Positions 1 through 11,018 of a stretch of DNA of 64,000 bases are shown here, piece by piece. Under the pieces are notes generated by a model that saw only the letters and a list, made by a program, of their open reading frames with translations, searched no databases and was not told the origin of the DNA. Each line of letters begins with the position of its first letter. Within the stretch, counting starts at the first letter, position 1. The position numbers and the translations under genes were made by a program. This DNA is from Pseudomonadota bacterium. GTDB taxonomy: Bacteria; Pseudomonadota; Gammaproteobacteria; Enterobacterales; Enterobacteriaceae. The stretch lies in assembly GCA_018261615.1 (NCBI GenBank), contig JAGTSE010000003.1, positions 310,001-374,000 of the forward strand, read 5' to 3'.

Positions 1-699
1 AGTACCGAAGAGCTGGTTGAACAATTTTCCGTCAGCCCACAGACTATTCGCCGCGATCTGAATGACCTCGCGGATCAAAACAAAATCTTGCGTCACCACG
101 GCGGCGCAGCGCTGCCTTCCAGCTCGGTGAACACCTCCTGGCACGATCGCAAATCGACGCTGACGGCGGAAAAAGAGCGTATTGCCCGCAAGGTGGCAGA
201 ACAGATCCCGAATGGCGCAACGCTGTTTATCGATATTGGCACCACGCCGGAAGCCGTCGCGCATGCGCTGCTGGAACACAGCGATCTGCGCATTGTGACC
301 AACAACCTGAACGTTGCGACCACACTGATGAAGAAAGAGGATTTCCGCGTGATCCTCGCGGGCGGCGAACTGCGAAGCCGCGACGGCGGCATCGTTGGCG
401 AGGCGACCCTCGATTTTATCTCTCAGTTCCGCCTCGATTTCGGCATCCTCGGCATTAGCGGAATTGATGTGGATGGCTCACTTCTGGAGTTCGACTACCA
501 CGAAGTGCGCACCAAGCGCGCGATCATTGAAAACTCGCGTCACGTCATGCTGGTGGTGGATCACTCAAAATTTGGCCGTAACGCGATGGTGAATATGGGC
601 AGCATTGGCCTTGTGGATGCGGTGTACACCGATGCCATGCCGCCAGCCGGGGTATTACAGGTAATCAGCCACAACAACGTGCAGCTGGAGCTGTGCTAG
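1..699 (+). CDS. glpR: Glycerol-3-phosphate regulon repressor, DeoR family (5' end outside window)
   Basis: Frame 1 is open from base 1 (STEELVEQFSVSPQTIRRDLNDLADQNKILRHHGGAALPSSSVNT...), continuous with ORF 88..699; closely matches E. coli GlpR. Confidence 0.96.
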   Translation, partial: STEELVEQFSVSPQTIRRDLNDLADQNKILRHHGGAALPSSSVNTSWHDRKSTLTAEKERIARKVAEQIPNGATLFIDIGTTPEAVAHALLEHSDLRIVTNNLNVATTLMKKEDFRVILAGGELRSRDGGIVGEATLDFISQFRLDFGILGISGIDVDGSLLEFDYHEVRTKRAIIENSRHVMLVVDHSKFGRNAMVNMGSIGLVDAVYTDAMPPAGVLQVISHNNVQLELC

Positions 700-3414
700 T
701 TACACGCCGTAGCCCATCATTTTCAGCAGCCGCTGTGCATGTTGCACGGCATCCTGACGATGGGCGACGCCCAGTTTCTGATAAAGATTACGGATGTGAG
801 TTTTAATGGTTGTCGCCGCGACGTCCAGCTCGCCCGCAATCTGTTCATTGCTGTAGCCCGAGTAGATCAGACCCAGCACCTGCCACTCGCGCTGGGTCAG
901 CGGACTGGTGCGGATAAGCTCCGGCACATCCGGGTGCGTCAGTAGGCGTTCGACGAAATTCTCATCGAAATGAGCAAATTTATGCCGGTGGTGCTGGTTG
1001 ATGTCGCGCAAAATACGCTGGGCGCGATGCTGTTCGAGCTCCGGCAGCGTATTCAACTGAATCAACTGGCGCAACTGCTGCGCCATCGCTTCGCCTTCAA
1101 TCACAAAATGACTGATAAATCCGGTGCGGTTAGCCAGTTGCAGCGCTTCCATCAGTACGCGCTGCGCGTCGTTTTTGCGCCCGGCCTGCCAGTAAAGCTG
1201 GTTGAGCAGCAACAAATTGCGGTTGATATCACTCATCAAACGCAGGCTGCGAGCGTTTTCATTTAACTCTTCCAGTACCATCTCTGCGGGATCAAACTCG
1301 CCGAGCAGGATCTGCGCGCGGGCGATGTTGCGCCACTGGCCCTGCAGAAAATGGTTATTGGCAAACTCTGGTTTTGGCGTCTGGTGTAGCCACTGTGCAG
1401 CGGCCTTTTTGTCGCCGGTCATCTGCCAGTAGATCACCCGTACTTTATCGGCATTTGACACCCAGTCGCTGTGGTATTGACCGTTGCCGAGCAGATTCTC
1501 CACTCGGTTCAAATGGCTACGGGCATTATCCAGATCGCCGCGCGCCAGCGAGTTTTGCACCAGCAGCGCCAGACATTGCAACTGCTGCTGTGGCTGCATG
1601 GCGGAGAGCACTTCCATCCCCTGGCGCGCCGCCGCTTCTGACTCATCAAGCCGCGCCCACGCCCACAGTAACTGGGCGCGAATGCGCAGCAAAAATTCAT
1701 GCATCGGCAGTTGCTCAAGATGCTGCTCGCGGATCAGGGTAAAGGCTTTTTCCTGTGTCTCCCAGGCTGCTTGCAGGAACCCTTGGGCGAACAGAATTTC
1801 GCTTTGCTGGAGCAGGCTCCATAGCGCGTAGTGCCAGACATCGTGGAGACGCGCCATCTGTTCGGTTTGCTGCATCACCGACAGCGAACTGGTCAGCTCG
1901 CCTTTACAGTGCAGCACTTCACCGTGTACGGATGTCGCTACGATGCGGCTGTAATAGTTAGCCAGCGGTAATTCGCCGAGCGCCACCATCGCCAGCCGCT
2001 CCGCTTCCACCGGATCGCCATCGTTAATTGCCACCTGGGCGCGCAGGGCGTTGAAATCACCGTGCAACGAGGTGTCCATTTGTGTGGTCATCTCCTGCTC
2101 GGCGCGCGCCAGCAGTGTGTTCACTTCGCTGTAGCGGTGCTGGCTTTGCATCAGCCAGGCCTGCAACAGTACCAGACGCGGATTTTCCAGCAGACTTTCC
2201 CACGGCAGCGCTTTTAGCGACTCTTCCAGCACGCTCAGCTCGCTGTGATTAAACAACCCCCAGGCGTGATGTAGCAGAATATCGCGAAGCATAATGCCGT
2301 CTCCGGCCGCCAGCGCGTGGTGAATAGCTTCACTGGGGAAGCCTTGCGCCATCCAGCTTTCCGCCGCGGCACGGTGAATATCCGGCAACTCGGTCGCCAG
2401 TTCCCACTGGCAGCGCTGACGCAGGAAATTGCCGAACAGCGGGTGGTAACTGAACCATTCGCCGGAATCGTCCATGCGTTGTAAAAACAGCCCCTGACGC
2501 TCAATCTCTTCAAGCCGCATTTGCCCGTTCTCTTCACCGGTCACGCGGACGATCAGCGCGTCGTTCATCGAGCGCAACAGGGCGCTTTTCAGCAGGAATT
2601 TACGCGTGTCGATATCGACATTATCCAGCACTTCATCCACCAGATAATCGGAGAGATGACTGGCGTTAATGCCGGAAAGGCGGCGTGCGGATTGGTGCGG
2701 TGCGCTGTGTTTTTGCCGCGCGGAGAGGGCGATAAGTTGCAACGCTGTTGCCCAGCCAGCAACGTCGTCACACAGGCGGCTGCTTTCTGCTGCTTCAATT
2801 GGCGACGTCAGGCGGCAGTCAAAAAACTGTTTTGCTTCTTGATGGGTAAAGGCGAGTTGCTGGCTGCTGACTTCCAGCAGTTGTTCACGTACGCGCAGGT
2901 TGGCTATGCCTAACTGCGGCAAATTACGCGACAGCACAATCAACGTCAGGTTTTCCGGCTGATGGCGTAAAAAGAAGCGCATTGCATCATGGATCACCGG
3001 GTTGGTGATCAGATGATAATCGTCGATGACCAGAAACAGTGGGCGCTGCCACTCCATCAATTCAACGAATAACTGGGAAAAGAGTGACTGCAGGCTGGCG
3101 TACTGGCGTTTTTGCGCCATCGCCTCGCTACTAACGCAATGCCCGCCCGTCGCCTGCTGAACCGCAGCGATAAAGTAGCTGGCAAAACGCTCCTGCTGGT
3201 TATCCCCTTCATCCAGAGAGAACCAGCCAACATCATTTTTTCCGGCTGCCCATTGCGAAATGAGCGTGGTTTTTCCATAACCCGCAGGGCTGGTCACCAG
3301 CGCAAGGCGATAATTGTTTGCGCCGGAAAGTTTAGCCAGCAGGCGTTCCCGAACCACGGTGTGGTCAAGACGAACCGGGCGACTTAATTTTGACGGAATC
3401 AACATAGTTATCAC
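700..3414 (-). CDS. malT: Maltose regulon transcriptional activator MalT (LuxR-type HTH, STAND ATPase)
   Basis: 904 aa; N-terminal Walker A ([10 protein letters not shown]), C-terminal LuxR HTH ([45 protein letters not shown]). Confidence 0.98.
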   Translation of the reverse strand: MITMLIPSKLSRPVRLDHTVVRERLLAKLSGANNYRLALVTSPAGYGKTTLISQWAAGKNDVGWFSLDEGDNQQERFASYFIAAVQQATGGHCVSSEAMAQKRQYASLQSLFSQLFVELMEWQRPLFLVIDDYHLITNPVIHDAMRFFLRHQPENLTLIVLSRNLPQLGIANLRVREQLLEVSSQQLAFTHQEAKQFFDCRLTSPIEAAESSRLCDDVAGWATALQLIALSARQKHSAPHQSARRLSGINASHLSDYLVDEVLDNVDIDTRKFLLKSALLRSMNDALIVRVTGEENGQMRLEEIERQGLFLQRMDDSGEWFSYHPLFGNFLRQRCQWELATELPDIHRAAAESWMAQGFPSEAIHHALAAGDGIMLRDILLHHAWGLFNHSELSVLEESLKALPWESLLENPRLVLLQAWLMQSQHRYSEVNTLLARAEQEMTTQMDTSLHGDFNALRAQVAINDGDPVEAERLAMVALGELPLANYYSRIVATSVHGEVLHCKGELTSSLSVMQQTEQMARLHDVWHYALWSLLQQSEILFAQGFLQAAWETQEKAFTLIREQHLEQLPMHEFLLRIRAQLLWAWARLDESEAAARQGMEVLSAMQPQQQLQCLALLVQNSLARGDLDNARSHLNRVENLLGNGQYHSDWVSNADKVRVIYWQMTGDKKAAAQWLHQTPKPEFANNHFLQGQWRNIARAQILLGEFDPAEMVLEELNENARSLRLMSDINRNLLLLNQLYWQAGRKNDAQRVLMEALQLANRTGFISHFVIEGEAMAQQLRQLIQLNTLPELEQHRAQRILRDINQHHRHKFAHFDENFVERLLTHPDVPELIRTSPLTQREWQVLGLIYSGYSNEQIAGELDVAATTIKTHIRNLYQKLGVAHRQDAVQHAQRLLKMMGYGV

Positions 3415-3870
3415 TTCACTGTGCGAAAACGGAGGGGGGATTTTTTTTGCGCTTCGTAATTAATGCTAATAAGGTCTGTCAGATGGAGAAATATTGCAAG
3501 TTATGACCGGATCTGACGATTGTGAATTTGCACTATGTCACATTTCTATTTATTTCATGAACAGTTAAGGACAAAAAGGAGAAACATAGTCGGGGCACGA
3601 CTGGCGCGCGGTGCATAGCAGAAAGACTAACAATTACATGTAGTAAGGGGGGCTTCGTATTATTAAACGGCACATCAGACAAAACGCACAAATAGCAAAA
3701 ATTGATTAGTGATACTGCAGTGAATATTATTTTTGCTACTGTTAGCGCCTAACAAAAACTAATTTTATCCGGAACGACATTTCATTTTTATTGAACGATT
3801 TCCAGTCAATTTGATTGAACAACAGGCAAAAAAAACGCTACCTTTAGGTGGCGGCGATCACACTTTTTGC

Positions 3871-3914
3871 TCATCCCCGCTGCTCCTCCCTGGCTAATCC
3901 CTGGCAGGATGAGG
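3871..3914. promoter_or_regulatory. Putative MalT-box cluster upstream of malPQ
   Basis: TCATCCCC (3871-3878), GCTCCTCCC (3882-3890) and GGATGAGG (3907-3914) resemble the MalT box core GGGGA(T/G)GAGG on either strand; located 70-115 bp upstream of the malP start. Confidence 0.6.
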
Positions 3915-3983
3915 AAGTCATAAACCGAGCCAGGCACACTAACGCAAACGTCGATTTACTTCATTACAGGACCCGGATTCTTT

Positions 3984-6377
3984 ATGTCAAAGCCAACGTT
4001 TAATAAAGCGGAATTTGCGGCGGCCCTCACCCGCCAGCAGCAGCGTTTAGGGATTCAGGTTGCCGGTGACATGACAACCCGACAGTGGTGGCAAGTGGTG
4101 AGCGGCGCGCTGGCAGAACTGCTGGCTGCACAGCCCGCACCGAAAGTGGCGAAAGGGCAGCGCCACGTTAACTATATCTCGATGGAATTCCTGATTGGCC
4201 GCCTGACGGGCAATAACCTGTTGAACCTGGGCTGGTATCAGGATGTTGGCTCAGTATTGCAGGAACACAACATCAACCTGACCGACCTGCTGGAAGAGGA
4301 GATCGATCCGGCGCTGGGTAACGGCGGTCTGGGGCGTCTGGCTGCCTGTTTCCTCGACTCGATGGCGACGGTTGGCCAGTCGGCGACCGGCTACGGCCTG
4401 AATTATCAGTACGGTCTGTTCCGCCAGTCTTTTGTTGATGGGCAACAGCATGAAGCTCCGGACGACTGGCATCGCCGCAGCTACCCGTGGTTCAGCCATA
4501 ACGAGCAGTTAGATGTGCAGGTGGGTATTGGCGGCAAGGTGAGCAAATCCGGACAGTGGCAGCCCGCTTTTACGCTGATTGGCGAAGCCTGGGATTTACC
4601 GGTCATTGGCTACTGCAACGGTGTGACGCAGCCGCTGCGTTTATGGCAGGCGACACATGCTCATCCCTTTAATCTGACCAAATTCAACGACGGTGATTTC
4701 CTGCGCGCTGAGCAAACCGGGATCGATGCGGAAAAGCTGACGAAGGTGCTCTATCCGAACGATAACCACCAGGCCGGGAAAAAGTTGCGTCTGATGCAGC
4801 AATACTTCCAGTGCGCCTGTTCGATTGCCGATATTCTGCGTCGCCACCATCTGGCAGGCCGCAAACTTGCGCAGTTGCCGGATTTCGAAGTGATCCAGCT
4901 TAACGATACGCACCCGACTATCGCCATTCCGGAACTGCTGCGCGTGCTGCTCGACGAGCACCAGCTAAGCTGGGACGATGCCTGGGCGATTACCAGCCGG
5001 ACGTTTGCCTATACCAACCATACGCTGATGCCGGAAGCGCTGGAGTGTTGGGACGAAACGTTAGTCAAAGCGCTTCTGCCGCGGCACATGCAAATCATCA
5101 AACAGATCAACGACAAATTTAAGCTTCTGGCCGAGAAAACCTGGCCGGGCGACGATGCGGTATGGGCAAAACTGGCGGTGGTGCATCACAAACAGGTACG
5201 CATGGCGAACCTTTGCGTGGTGGGCGGGTTTGCGGTTAACGGCGTGGCGGCGCTGCATTCGGATCTGGTAGTCAAGGATCTGTTCCCGGAATATCACCAG
5301 CTCTGGCCGGGTAAATTCCATAATGTCACTAATGGCATCACGCCGCGTCGCTGGATCAAACAGTGCAACCCGTTACTGGCTGCGCTGCTCGACAAGACGC
5401 TGAAAAAAGAGTGGGCCAACGATCTTGATCAGTTGATCAATCTGGAGGAATACGCCGACGATGCGACATTCCGCAAGCAGTATCGCGAGATTAAACACCA
5501 GAATAAAGTACGTCTGGCGGCGTTTGTCAAAGCCCGTACCGGTATTGAGATCAACCCACAGGCGCTGTTCGATATTCAGATCAAACGTCTGCATGAATAC
5601 AAACGCCAGCACCTGGGGCTGCTGCACATTCTCGCGCTGTACAAAGACATTCGTGAAAATCCGAAAGCCGATCGCGTGCCGCGTGTCTTCCTGTTTGGCG
5701 CCAAAGCTGCGCCGGGCTACTACCTGGCGAAGAACATTATCTTTGCCATCAATAAAGTGGCGGAAGTGATAAACAACGATACGAAGATCGGCGACAAGCT
5801 GAAAGTGGTGTTCCTGCCGGATTACTGCGTCTCGGCAGCGGAGAAGCTGATCCCGGCGGCGGATGTGTCTGAGCAGATCTCCACGGCGGGCAAAGAGGCT
5901 TCCGGTACTGGCAACATGAAGCTGGCGCTGAATGGCGCGCTGACGGTCGGTACGCTGGATGGCGCGAACGTTGAAATTGCCGAACAGGTCGGCGAAGAGA
6001 ATATCTTTATCTTCGGCCACACGGTGGAGCAGGTGAAAGTGCTGAAAGCCAAAGGCTACGATCCGCTGAAATGGCGTAAAAAAGACAAACTGCTGGATGC
6101 AGTGCTGAAGGAGCTTGAAAGCGGGAAGTACAGCAACGGGGATAAACATGCTTTTGACCAGATGCTGCACAGCTTGGGCAAACAGGGGGGCGATCCCTAT
6201 CTGGTGCTGGCGGATTTTGCGGCTTATGTGGAGGCTCAAAAGCAGGTGGATGTACTCTACCGCGACCAGGAAGCCTGGACCCGTGCGGCGATCCTGAACA
6301 CGGCGCGCTGCGGTATGTTTAGCTCCGACCGCTCAATCCGTGATTATCAAACCCGTATCTGGCAGGCAAAACGCTAA
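3984..6377 (+). CDS. malP: Maltodextrin phosphorylase
   Basis: 797 aa glycogen/maltodextrin phosphorylase; PLP-site motif [28 protein letters not shown]. Confidence 0.98.
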   Translation: MSKPTFNKAEFAAALTRQQQRLGIQVAGDMTTRQWWQVVSGALAELLAAQPAPKVAKGQRHVNYISMEFLIGRLTGNNLLNLGWYQDVGSVLQEHNINLTDLLEEEIDPALGNGGLGRLAACFLDSMATVGQSATGYGLNYQYGLFRQSFVDGQQHEAPDDWHRRSYPWFSHNEQLDVQVGIGGKVSKSGQWQPAFTLIGEAWDLPVIGYCNGVTQPLRLWQATHAHPFNLTKFNDGDFLRAEQTGIDAEKLTKVLYPNDNHQAGKKLRLMQQYFQCACSIADILRRHHLAGRKLAQLPDFEVIQLNDTHPTIAIPELLRVLLDEHQLSWDDAWAITSRTFAYTNHTLMPEALECWDETLVKALLPRHMQIIKQINDKFKLLAEKTWPGDDAVWAKLAVVHHKQVRMANLCVVGGFAVNGVAALHSDLVVKDLFPEYHQLWPGKFHNVTNGITPRRWIKQCNPLLAALLDKTLKKEWANDLDQLINLEEYADDATFRKQYREIKHQNKVRLAAFVKARTGIEINPQALFDIQIKRLHEYKRQHLGLLHILALYKDIRENPKADRVPRVFLFGAKAAPGYYLAKNIIFAINKVAEVINNDTKIGDKLKVVFLPDYCVSAAEKLIPAADVSEQISTAGKEASGTGNMKLALNGALTVGTLDGANVEIAEQVGEENIFIFGHTVEQVKVLKAKGYDPLKWRKKDKLLDAVLKELESGKYSNGDKHAFDQMLHSLGKQGGDPYLVLADFAAYVEAQKQVDVLYRDQEAWTRAAILNTARCGMFSSDRSIRDYQTRIWQAKR

Positions 6378-6386
6378 GGAAGCGCG

Positions 6387-8474
6387 ATGGAGAGTAAACG
6401 TCTGGAACAGGCCGCGCTGTCGGCGGGGATCAGCCCAAACTACATCAATGCGCACGGTAAGCCGCAGTCGATCACAGCGCAGACCAAGCAGCGTTTGCTG
6501 GCGGCAATGCACGCTGCAAACGCAACGGCGCTCAGCGTACCGCCGGTTCCTGCTGTGCAGGTGTTTATTCACGGAAAAAAGAAAACCTTGCCGGTGGCTG
6601 GCAAGGGGAGTTTCCAGTGGCAACTGGTCACGGAAGCCGGCAAGCAGCTCCGGGGCCAGGTAAACGGCGGAGAAAATCTGCCATTACCGGGCGGTCTGGC
6701 TCTCGGCTATCACATGCTGACGCTGGAACAGCAGAAGCAGCGCTGGCAGTGCCGGTTGATCATCGCTCCTGCCCGCTGCTATGAACCACAGGCTCTGCTG
6801 GAAGGGAAAAAATTGTGGGGTGCCTGTGTCCAGCTCTATACCCTGCGTTCAAATGATAACTGGGGTATAGGGGACTTCGGCGACCTGAAAAAGATGCTCG
6901 GCGATGTGGCGCAGCGCGGCGGGGCATTTATTGGCCTCAACCCGATCCACGCGCTCTACCCGGCGAATCCGGAGAGCGCCAGTCCCTATAGCCCTTCATC
7001 GCGGCGCTGGCTGAATATTATCTACATCGACGTTAACGCAGTGGTGGATTTCCACGACAGCGAAGAGGCGCAGGCTTGGTGGCAGCGTCCCACCACTCAA
7101 CATACCTTACAGGCCGTGCGCGATGCGGAGTGGGTGGATTACGCGTCGGTGATGGCACTGAAACTGGCAGCGCTGAGTCTTGCATGGCGACGTTTCCGCC
7201 AGCGTGCGGACGATGACGCGCAGCAAGCCGCTTTCCGCCGCTTTGTTGAACAGCAGGGCGAAAGCCTGTACTGGCAGGCTGCGTTTGACGCGCTGCATGC
7301 GAATCAGGTGAAAGAAGATGCGCTGCGCTGGGGCTGGCCGGTATGGCCGGAAGGGTATCAATCCACCCGCAGCCCACAGGTAAAAGCCTTCTGCAAGGTG
7401 CATGCTGATGAGGTCGATTTTTATCTCTGGTTACAGTGGCTGGCTTATACCCAGTTTGCTGAGTGCTGGGAAACCAGCCAGCACAATGCGATGCCCATCG
7501 GACTCTACCGCGACCTGGCAGTCGGCGTGGCGGAAGGCGGCGCAGAAACCTGGCGCGATCGCGATCTGTACTGTCTGAAAGCTTCCGTCGGCGCGCCGCC
7601 GGATATTCTGGGGCCGCTCGGGCAAAACTGGGGGCTGCCGCCGATGGATCCGCATGTGATGCGCGCGCGCGCCTATGCGCCATTTATCGATCTGCTGCGT
7701 GCCAATATGGCCAACTGCGGCGCGTTACGTATCGACCATGTTATGTCGATGCTGCGTCTGTGGTGGATCCCGTACGGCGAAACGGCGGACTACGGCGCTT
7801 ATGTGCAGTATCCGGTGGATGACCTGCTGGCCATTCTGGCGCTGGAAAGCCAGCGGCATCAGTGCATGGTGATTGGCGAAGATCTGGGAACCGTGCCGGT
7901 AGAGATTGTCGGCAAGTTGCGCAGCAGCGGCGTCTACTCCTACAAAGTGCTCTACTTCGAAAACGATCATCAGAAAAACTTCCGCGCGCCGCAGGCCTGG
8001 CCGCAGCAGTCGATGGCGGTAGCGTCGACGCACGATCTTCCGACCCTGCGCGGTTACTGGGAGAGCGGTGATTTAACCCTCGGCAAAACGCTGGGCTTAT
8101 ACCCCGATGAAGAGGTACTGCGTGGTTTATATCAGGATCGCGAACGGGCGAAACAGGGGCTGCTGGATGCGCTGCATCAGCACGGTTGCCTGCCGAAGCG
8201 CACCGGGCATAAAGCGTCGCGTATGCCGATGACGGCGATCCTAAATCGCGGTATGCAACGCTATATTGCCGACAGCAACAGTGCATTACTGGGTTTACAG
8301 CCGGAAGACTGGCTGGACATGCCGGGGCCGGTGAACATTCCGGGCACCAGTTATCAGTACAAGAACTGGCGACGTAAGTTATCTGTGTCGCTGGAAGCGA
8401 TGTTTAGCGATGAGAAGGTTAACAAGCTGATTAAAGATCTCGATCGACGGCGCAAAGCCGCAGGAAAACGTTAG
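6387..8474 (+). CDS. malQ: 4-alpha-glucanotransferase (amylomaltase)
   Basis: 695 aa, GH77-type; immediately downstream of malP. Confidence 0.97.
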   Translation: MESKRLEQAALSAGISPNYINAHGKPQSITAQTKQRLLAAMHAANATALSVPPVPAVQVFIHGKKKTLPVAGKGSFQWQLVTEAGKQLRGQVNGGENLPLPGGLALGYHMLTLEQQKQRWQCRLIIAPARCYEPQALLEGKKLWGACVQLYTLRSNDNWGIGDFGDLKKMLGDVAQRGGAFIGLNPIHALYPANPESASPYSPSSRRWLNIIYIDVNAVVDFHDSEEAQAWWQRPTTQHTLQAVRDAEWVDYASVMALKLAALSLAWRRFRQRADDDAQQAAFRRFVEQQGESLYWQAAFDALHANQVKEDALRWGWPVWPEGYQSTRSPQVKAFCKVHADEVDFYLWLQWLAYTQFAECWETSQHNAMPIGLYRDLAVGVAEGGAETWRDRDLYCLKASVGAPPDILGPLGQNWGLPPMDPHVMRARAYAPFIDLLRANMANCGALRIDHVMSMLRLWWIPYGETADYGAYVQYPVDDLLAILALESQRHQCMVIGEDLGTVPVEIVGKLRSSGVYSYKVLYFENDHQKNFRAPQAWPQQSMAVASTHDLPTLRGYWESGDLTLGKTLGLYPDEEVLRGLYQDRERAKQGLLDALHQHGCLPKRTGHKASRMPMTAILNRGMQRYIADSNSALLGLQPEDWLDMPGPVNIPGTSYQYKNWRRKLSVSLEAMFSDEKVNKLIKDLDRRRKAAGKR

Positions 8475-8476
8475 TA

Positions 8477-8537
8477 AAAAAGCCCGGATATATTGGACTG
8501 ATCCCATAAAGTTGGACAGTTCATATCCGGGCTTTTT
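8477..8537 (+). terminator. Rho-independent-type terminator downstream of malQ with an enlarged ~31-nt loop
   Basis: Perfect 15-bp stem AAAAAGCCCGGATAT (8477-8491) / ATATCCGGGCTTTTT (8523-8537). Confidence 0.7.
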
Positions 8538-8583
8538 GTCCTGCTTAGTTTACTTTTCTTTATTCGGTTTACGGGTTATGCAG

Positions 8584-8610
8584 GCCCGGTAAGCGTTAGC
8601 GCCACCGGGC
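8584..8610. repeat. REP-like palindromic unit between malQ and gntT
   Basis: GCCCGGTAAGCGTTAGCGCCACCGGGC, imperfect palindrome. Confidence 0.6.
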
Positions 8611-8619
8611 AATTGAAAA

Positions 8620-9936
8620 TCAGACCACCATTCCCAGTAGCAGACAACCCACCAGGCCGCACACCGAAATAATGGTTTCCAGCGCCGACCATGAACGCAT
8701 GGTCTCACCGATGGTCAGGTTGAAATATTCTTTGAACAGCCAAAAGCCCGGATCGTTAACGTGAGAGAAAATTACGCTACCGGAGCCAACGGCAATCACC
8801 ATCAGTTCCGGGCTAACACCAGTGGTGGCAATCAGCGGCGCGGCAATCCCACCTGCGGTAATAGCTGCAACGGTTGCGGAACCCAGCGCAATACGCAGTA
8901 TCGCAGCAATCGACCAGGCCATAAACAGCGGAGAGAGGTTCGTGGCATGCATCATGGAAGCGATGTATTTATCCACGCCGCTATCAACCAGTACCTGTTT
9001 GAACGCACCGCCGCCGCCGATGATCAACAGCATCATGGCGATGATTTTAATGGATGAGGTCAGCGTGTCATTGATGTCATCCATAGAACGGCCGCGGTTC
9101 AGACCGAAAGTGAAGACCGCAATCAGTACCGCGATCATGGTTGCCATCACCGGATCGCCGAAGAACTCAGCATAAGGCAGAATCGCATGGCCTTTCGGCA
9201 GCAGCATTTCTGCTACTGCGCGCAGCGCCATCAGAATCACCGGCACCAGGGAAGTCCAGACGCTGACGCCGAAACCTGGCATCTCTTCTTCGGTAAAGGT
9301 TTTGGAGTTGTACAGACCTTCCGGAATCGGCTTATCAATGCTTTTCAGGAAACGTGCATAGACCGGGCCTGCGAGGATCACGGTCGGGATACCGAGCAGC
9401 GTGCCGTACAGCAGTGTTTTACCCATATCCGCGTGGAAGATTGTTGCGATAGCTGTCGGGCCCGGGTGCGGTGGCAGGAAGCCGTGCGTCACAGAGAGGG
9501 CAGCTGCCATCGGTACGCCAACATACAGCAGCGGAATGCGTGCAGATGCGGCGATAGTGAATACCAGCGGCAGCAACAGCACAAAACCGACTTCGTAGAA
9601 CAGGGCGAAACCGACGGTAAAACCGGTCAGCACAACGGCCCATTGGATATGTTTACGACCGAACTTTTCGATGAGCGTAGTGGCTATGCGCTGTGCGCCA
9701 CCGCAGTCTGCCAGCAGTTTGCCGAGCATGGCGCCGAAGCCCATGATCAGCGCAAGACTGCCCAACGTACCGCCCACGCCCGCTTTAATCGATTTGATAA
9801 CGGCATCCAGTGGCATGCCCTGCATCATCCCAACGGCAAGCGCCACCAGAATCAGAGCGATAAATCCGTTGAGTTTGAAACGGATCATTAACAGGAGTAA
9901 GAGGACAACACCGATAGCGACAATGACTAATGGCAT
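8620..9936 (-). CDS. gntT: High-affinity gluconate transporter (GntP family)
   Basis: 438 aa hydrophobic permease; motif THGFLPPHPGPTAIATIF; position malQ-gntT-nfuA as in E. coli. Confidence 0.95.
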   Translation of the reverse strand: MPLVIVAIGVVLLLLLMIRFKLNGFIALILVALAVGMMQGMPLDAVIKSIKAGVGGTLGSLALIMGFGAMLGKLLADCGGAQRIATTLIEKFGRKHIQWAVVLTGFTVGFALFYEVGFVLLLPLVFTIAASARIPLLYVGVPMAAALSVTHGFLPPHPGPTAIATIFHADMGKTLLYGTLLGIPTVILAGPVYARFLKSIDKPIPEGLYNSKTFTEEEMPGFGVSVWTSLVPVILMALRAVAEMLLPKGHAILPYAEFFGDPVMATMIAVLIAVFTFGLNRGRSMDDINDTLTSSIKIIAMMLLIIGGGGAFKQVLVDSGVDKYIASMMHATNLSPLFMAWSIAAILRIALGSATVAAITAGGIAAPLIATTGVSPELMVIAVGSGSVIFSHVNDPGFWLFKEYFNLTIGETMRSWSALETIISVCGLVGCLLLGMVV

Positions 9937-10096
9937 GATTTACCTGGCCTTTAATTTGTTATGGGTAACGTCAGTGTTTCTTGGCAGCCGCTAAAAGCTC
10001 CCGAACCGGGAAGGGCGAGCTGCGGCACCATTACGGCTGGACATCCATTGCTAAAAATTGTAGTCGGATGTTTTTATCTTGTTGGTGCTGCCTGAA

Positions 10097-10112
10097 ATGA
10101 TACGGGTAACAT
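10097..10112. promoter_or_regulatory. Putative GntR operator, gntT-proximal
   Basis: ATGATACGGGTAACAT, matches the GntR-type near-palindrome ATGTTACC(C/G)GTATCAT. Confidence 0.7.
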
Positions 10113-10216
10113 CTATGAAAAGAGAATCACCCCGGCGATCTAAATGTGAGATCTGAGACATGCGTCATATTAACACCGGGAAACTAGTCTGCTTTAAAGG
10201 GTAGGAAACGCGCACA

Positions 10217-10232
10217 AAGATACGGGTAACAG
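10217..10232. promoter_or_regulatory. Putative GntR operator, gntT-distal
   Basis: AAGATACGGGTAACAG, same core TACGGGTAACA, 120 bp from the proximal site. Confidence 0.65.
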
Positions 10233-10338
10233 CCTGAGATCACAGGTGGAAAACGGAACGGGTGCAGATGGGATATGATGAAAATAAAAATTGCGCGGGG
10301 AATTACCTGGCCGTTAAGTCGTGCCTGAGAACAGGCGG

Positions 10339-10365
10339 GCCCGGCACGCTTTCGCGCTACCGGGC
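10339..10365. repeat. REP-like palindromic unit between nfuA and the gntT regulatory region
   Basis: GCCCGGCACGCTTTCGCGCTACCGGGC, 27 bp, related to the unit at 8584-8610. Confidence 0.6.
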
Positions 10366-10384
10366 AATACTTTGCGGAGCAGGC

Positions 10385-10960
10385 TTAGTAGTAAGAGTGC
10401 TCGCCGCGCTGGTGCTCGGTGAGATCGCGCACGCCTTTCAATTCAGAGAACTCGGTCAGCAGCTGCTTCTCGATTCCCTCTTTCAGCGTTACATCGACCA
10501 TGGAGCAACCGTTACAGCCGCCGCCAAATTGCAGAATGGCGTATCCTTGGTCGGTGATCTCCATCAGTGAGACGCGGCCGCCGTGGCCAGCCAGCTGTGG
10601 GTTGATTTGCGATTGCAGCAGGTACTCAACGCGCTCCATCAGCGGCGCGTCGTCGGAAACTTTACGCATTTTAGCGTTTGGTGCCTTCAGCGTGAGCTGG
10701 GAACCTAATTGATCGGTCACGAAATCAATTTCCGCATCTTCCAGATACGGTGCGCTCAGCTCATCGACATAGGCAACCAGTTGTTCAAATTTCAGCGCGG
10801 TATCGGTCGCTTCAACTGCATCTGGCGGGCAATAAGACACGCCGCATTCAGCGTTTGGCGTGCCTGGGTTAATCACAAATACGCGAATTTGTGTCCCTTC
10901 TTCCTGATTTGCCAGCAGTTTGGAAAAGTGCGCCTGGGCAGCGTCGGAAATACGGATCAT
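10385..10960 (-). CDS. nfuA: Fe/S biogenesis protein NfuA
   Basis: 191 aa; CxxC in the NifU-like domain ([20 protein letters not shown]). Confidence 0.97.
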   Translation of the reverse strand: MIRISDAAQAHFSKLLANQEEGTQIRVFVINPGTPNAECGVSYCPPDAVEATDTALKFEQLVAYVDELSAPYLEDAEIDFVTDQLGSQLTLKAPNAKMRKVSDDAPLMERVEYLLQSQINPQLAGHGGRVSLMEITDQGYAILQFGGGCNGCSMVDVTLKEGIEKQLLTEFSELKGVRDLTEHQRGEHSYY

Positions 10961-11018
10961 AGCAATGGCCTAATAGTTGACTATTTTACTTGGTTATAAT
11001 ACGCCCATCATCGAGGCT

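Noticed and set aside
5373-6239. 288-aa minus-strand ORF inside malP
   Set aside because: Antisense to a highly conserved malP; long shadow ORFs are common in GC-rich enterobacterial genes and this one has no recognisable family features.
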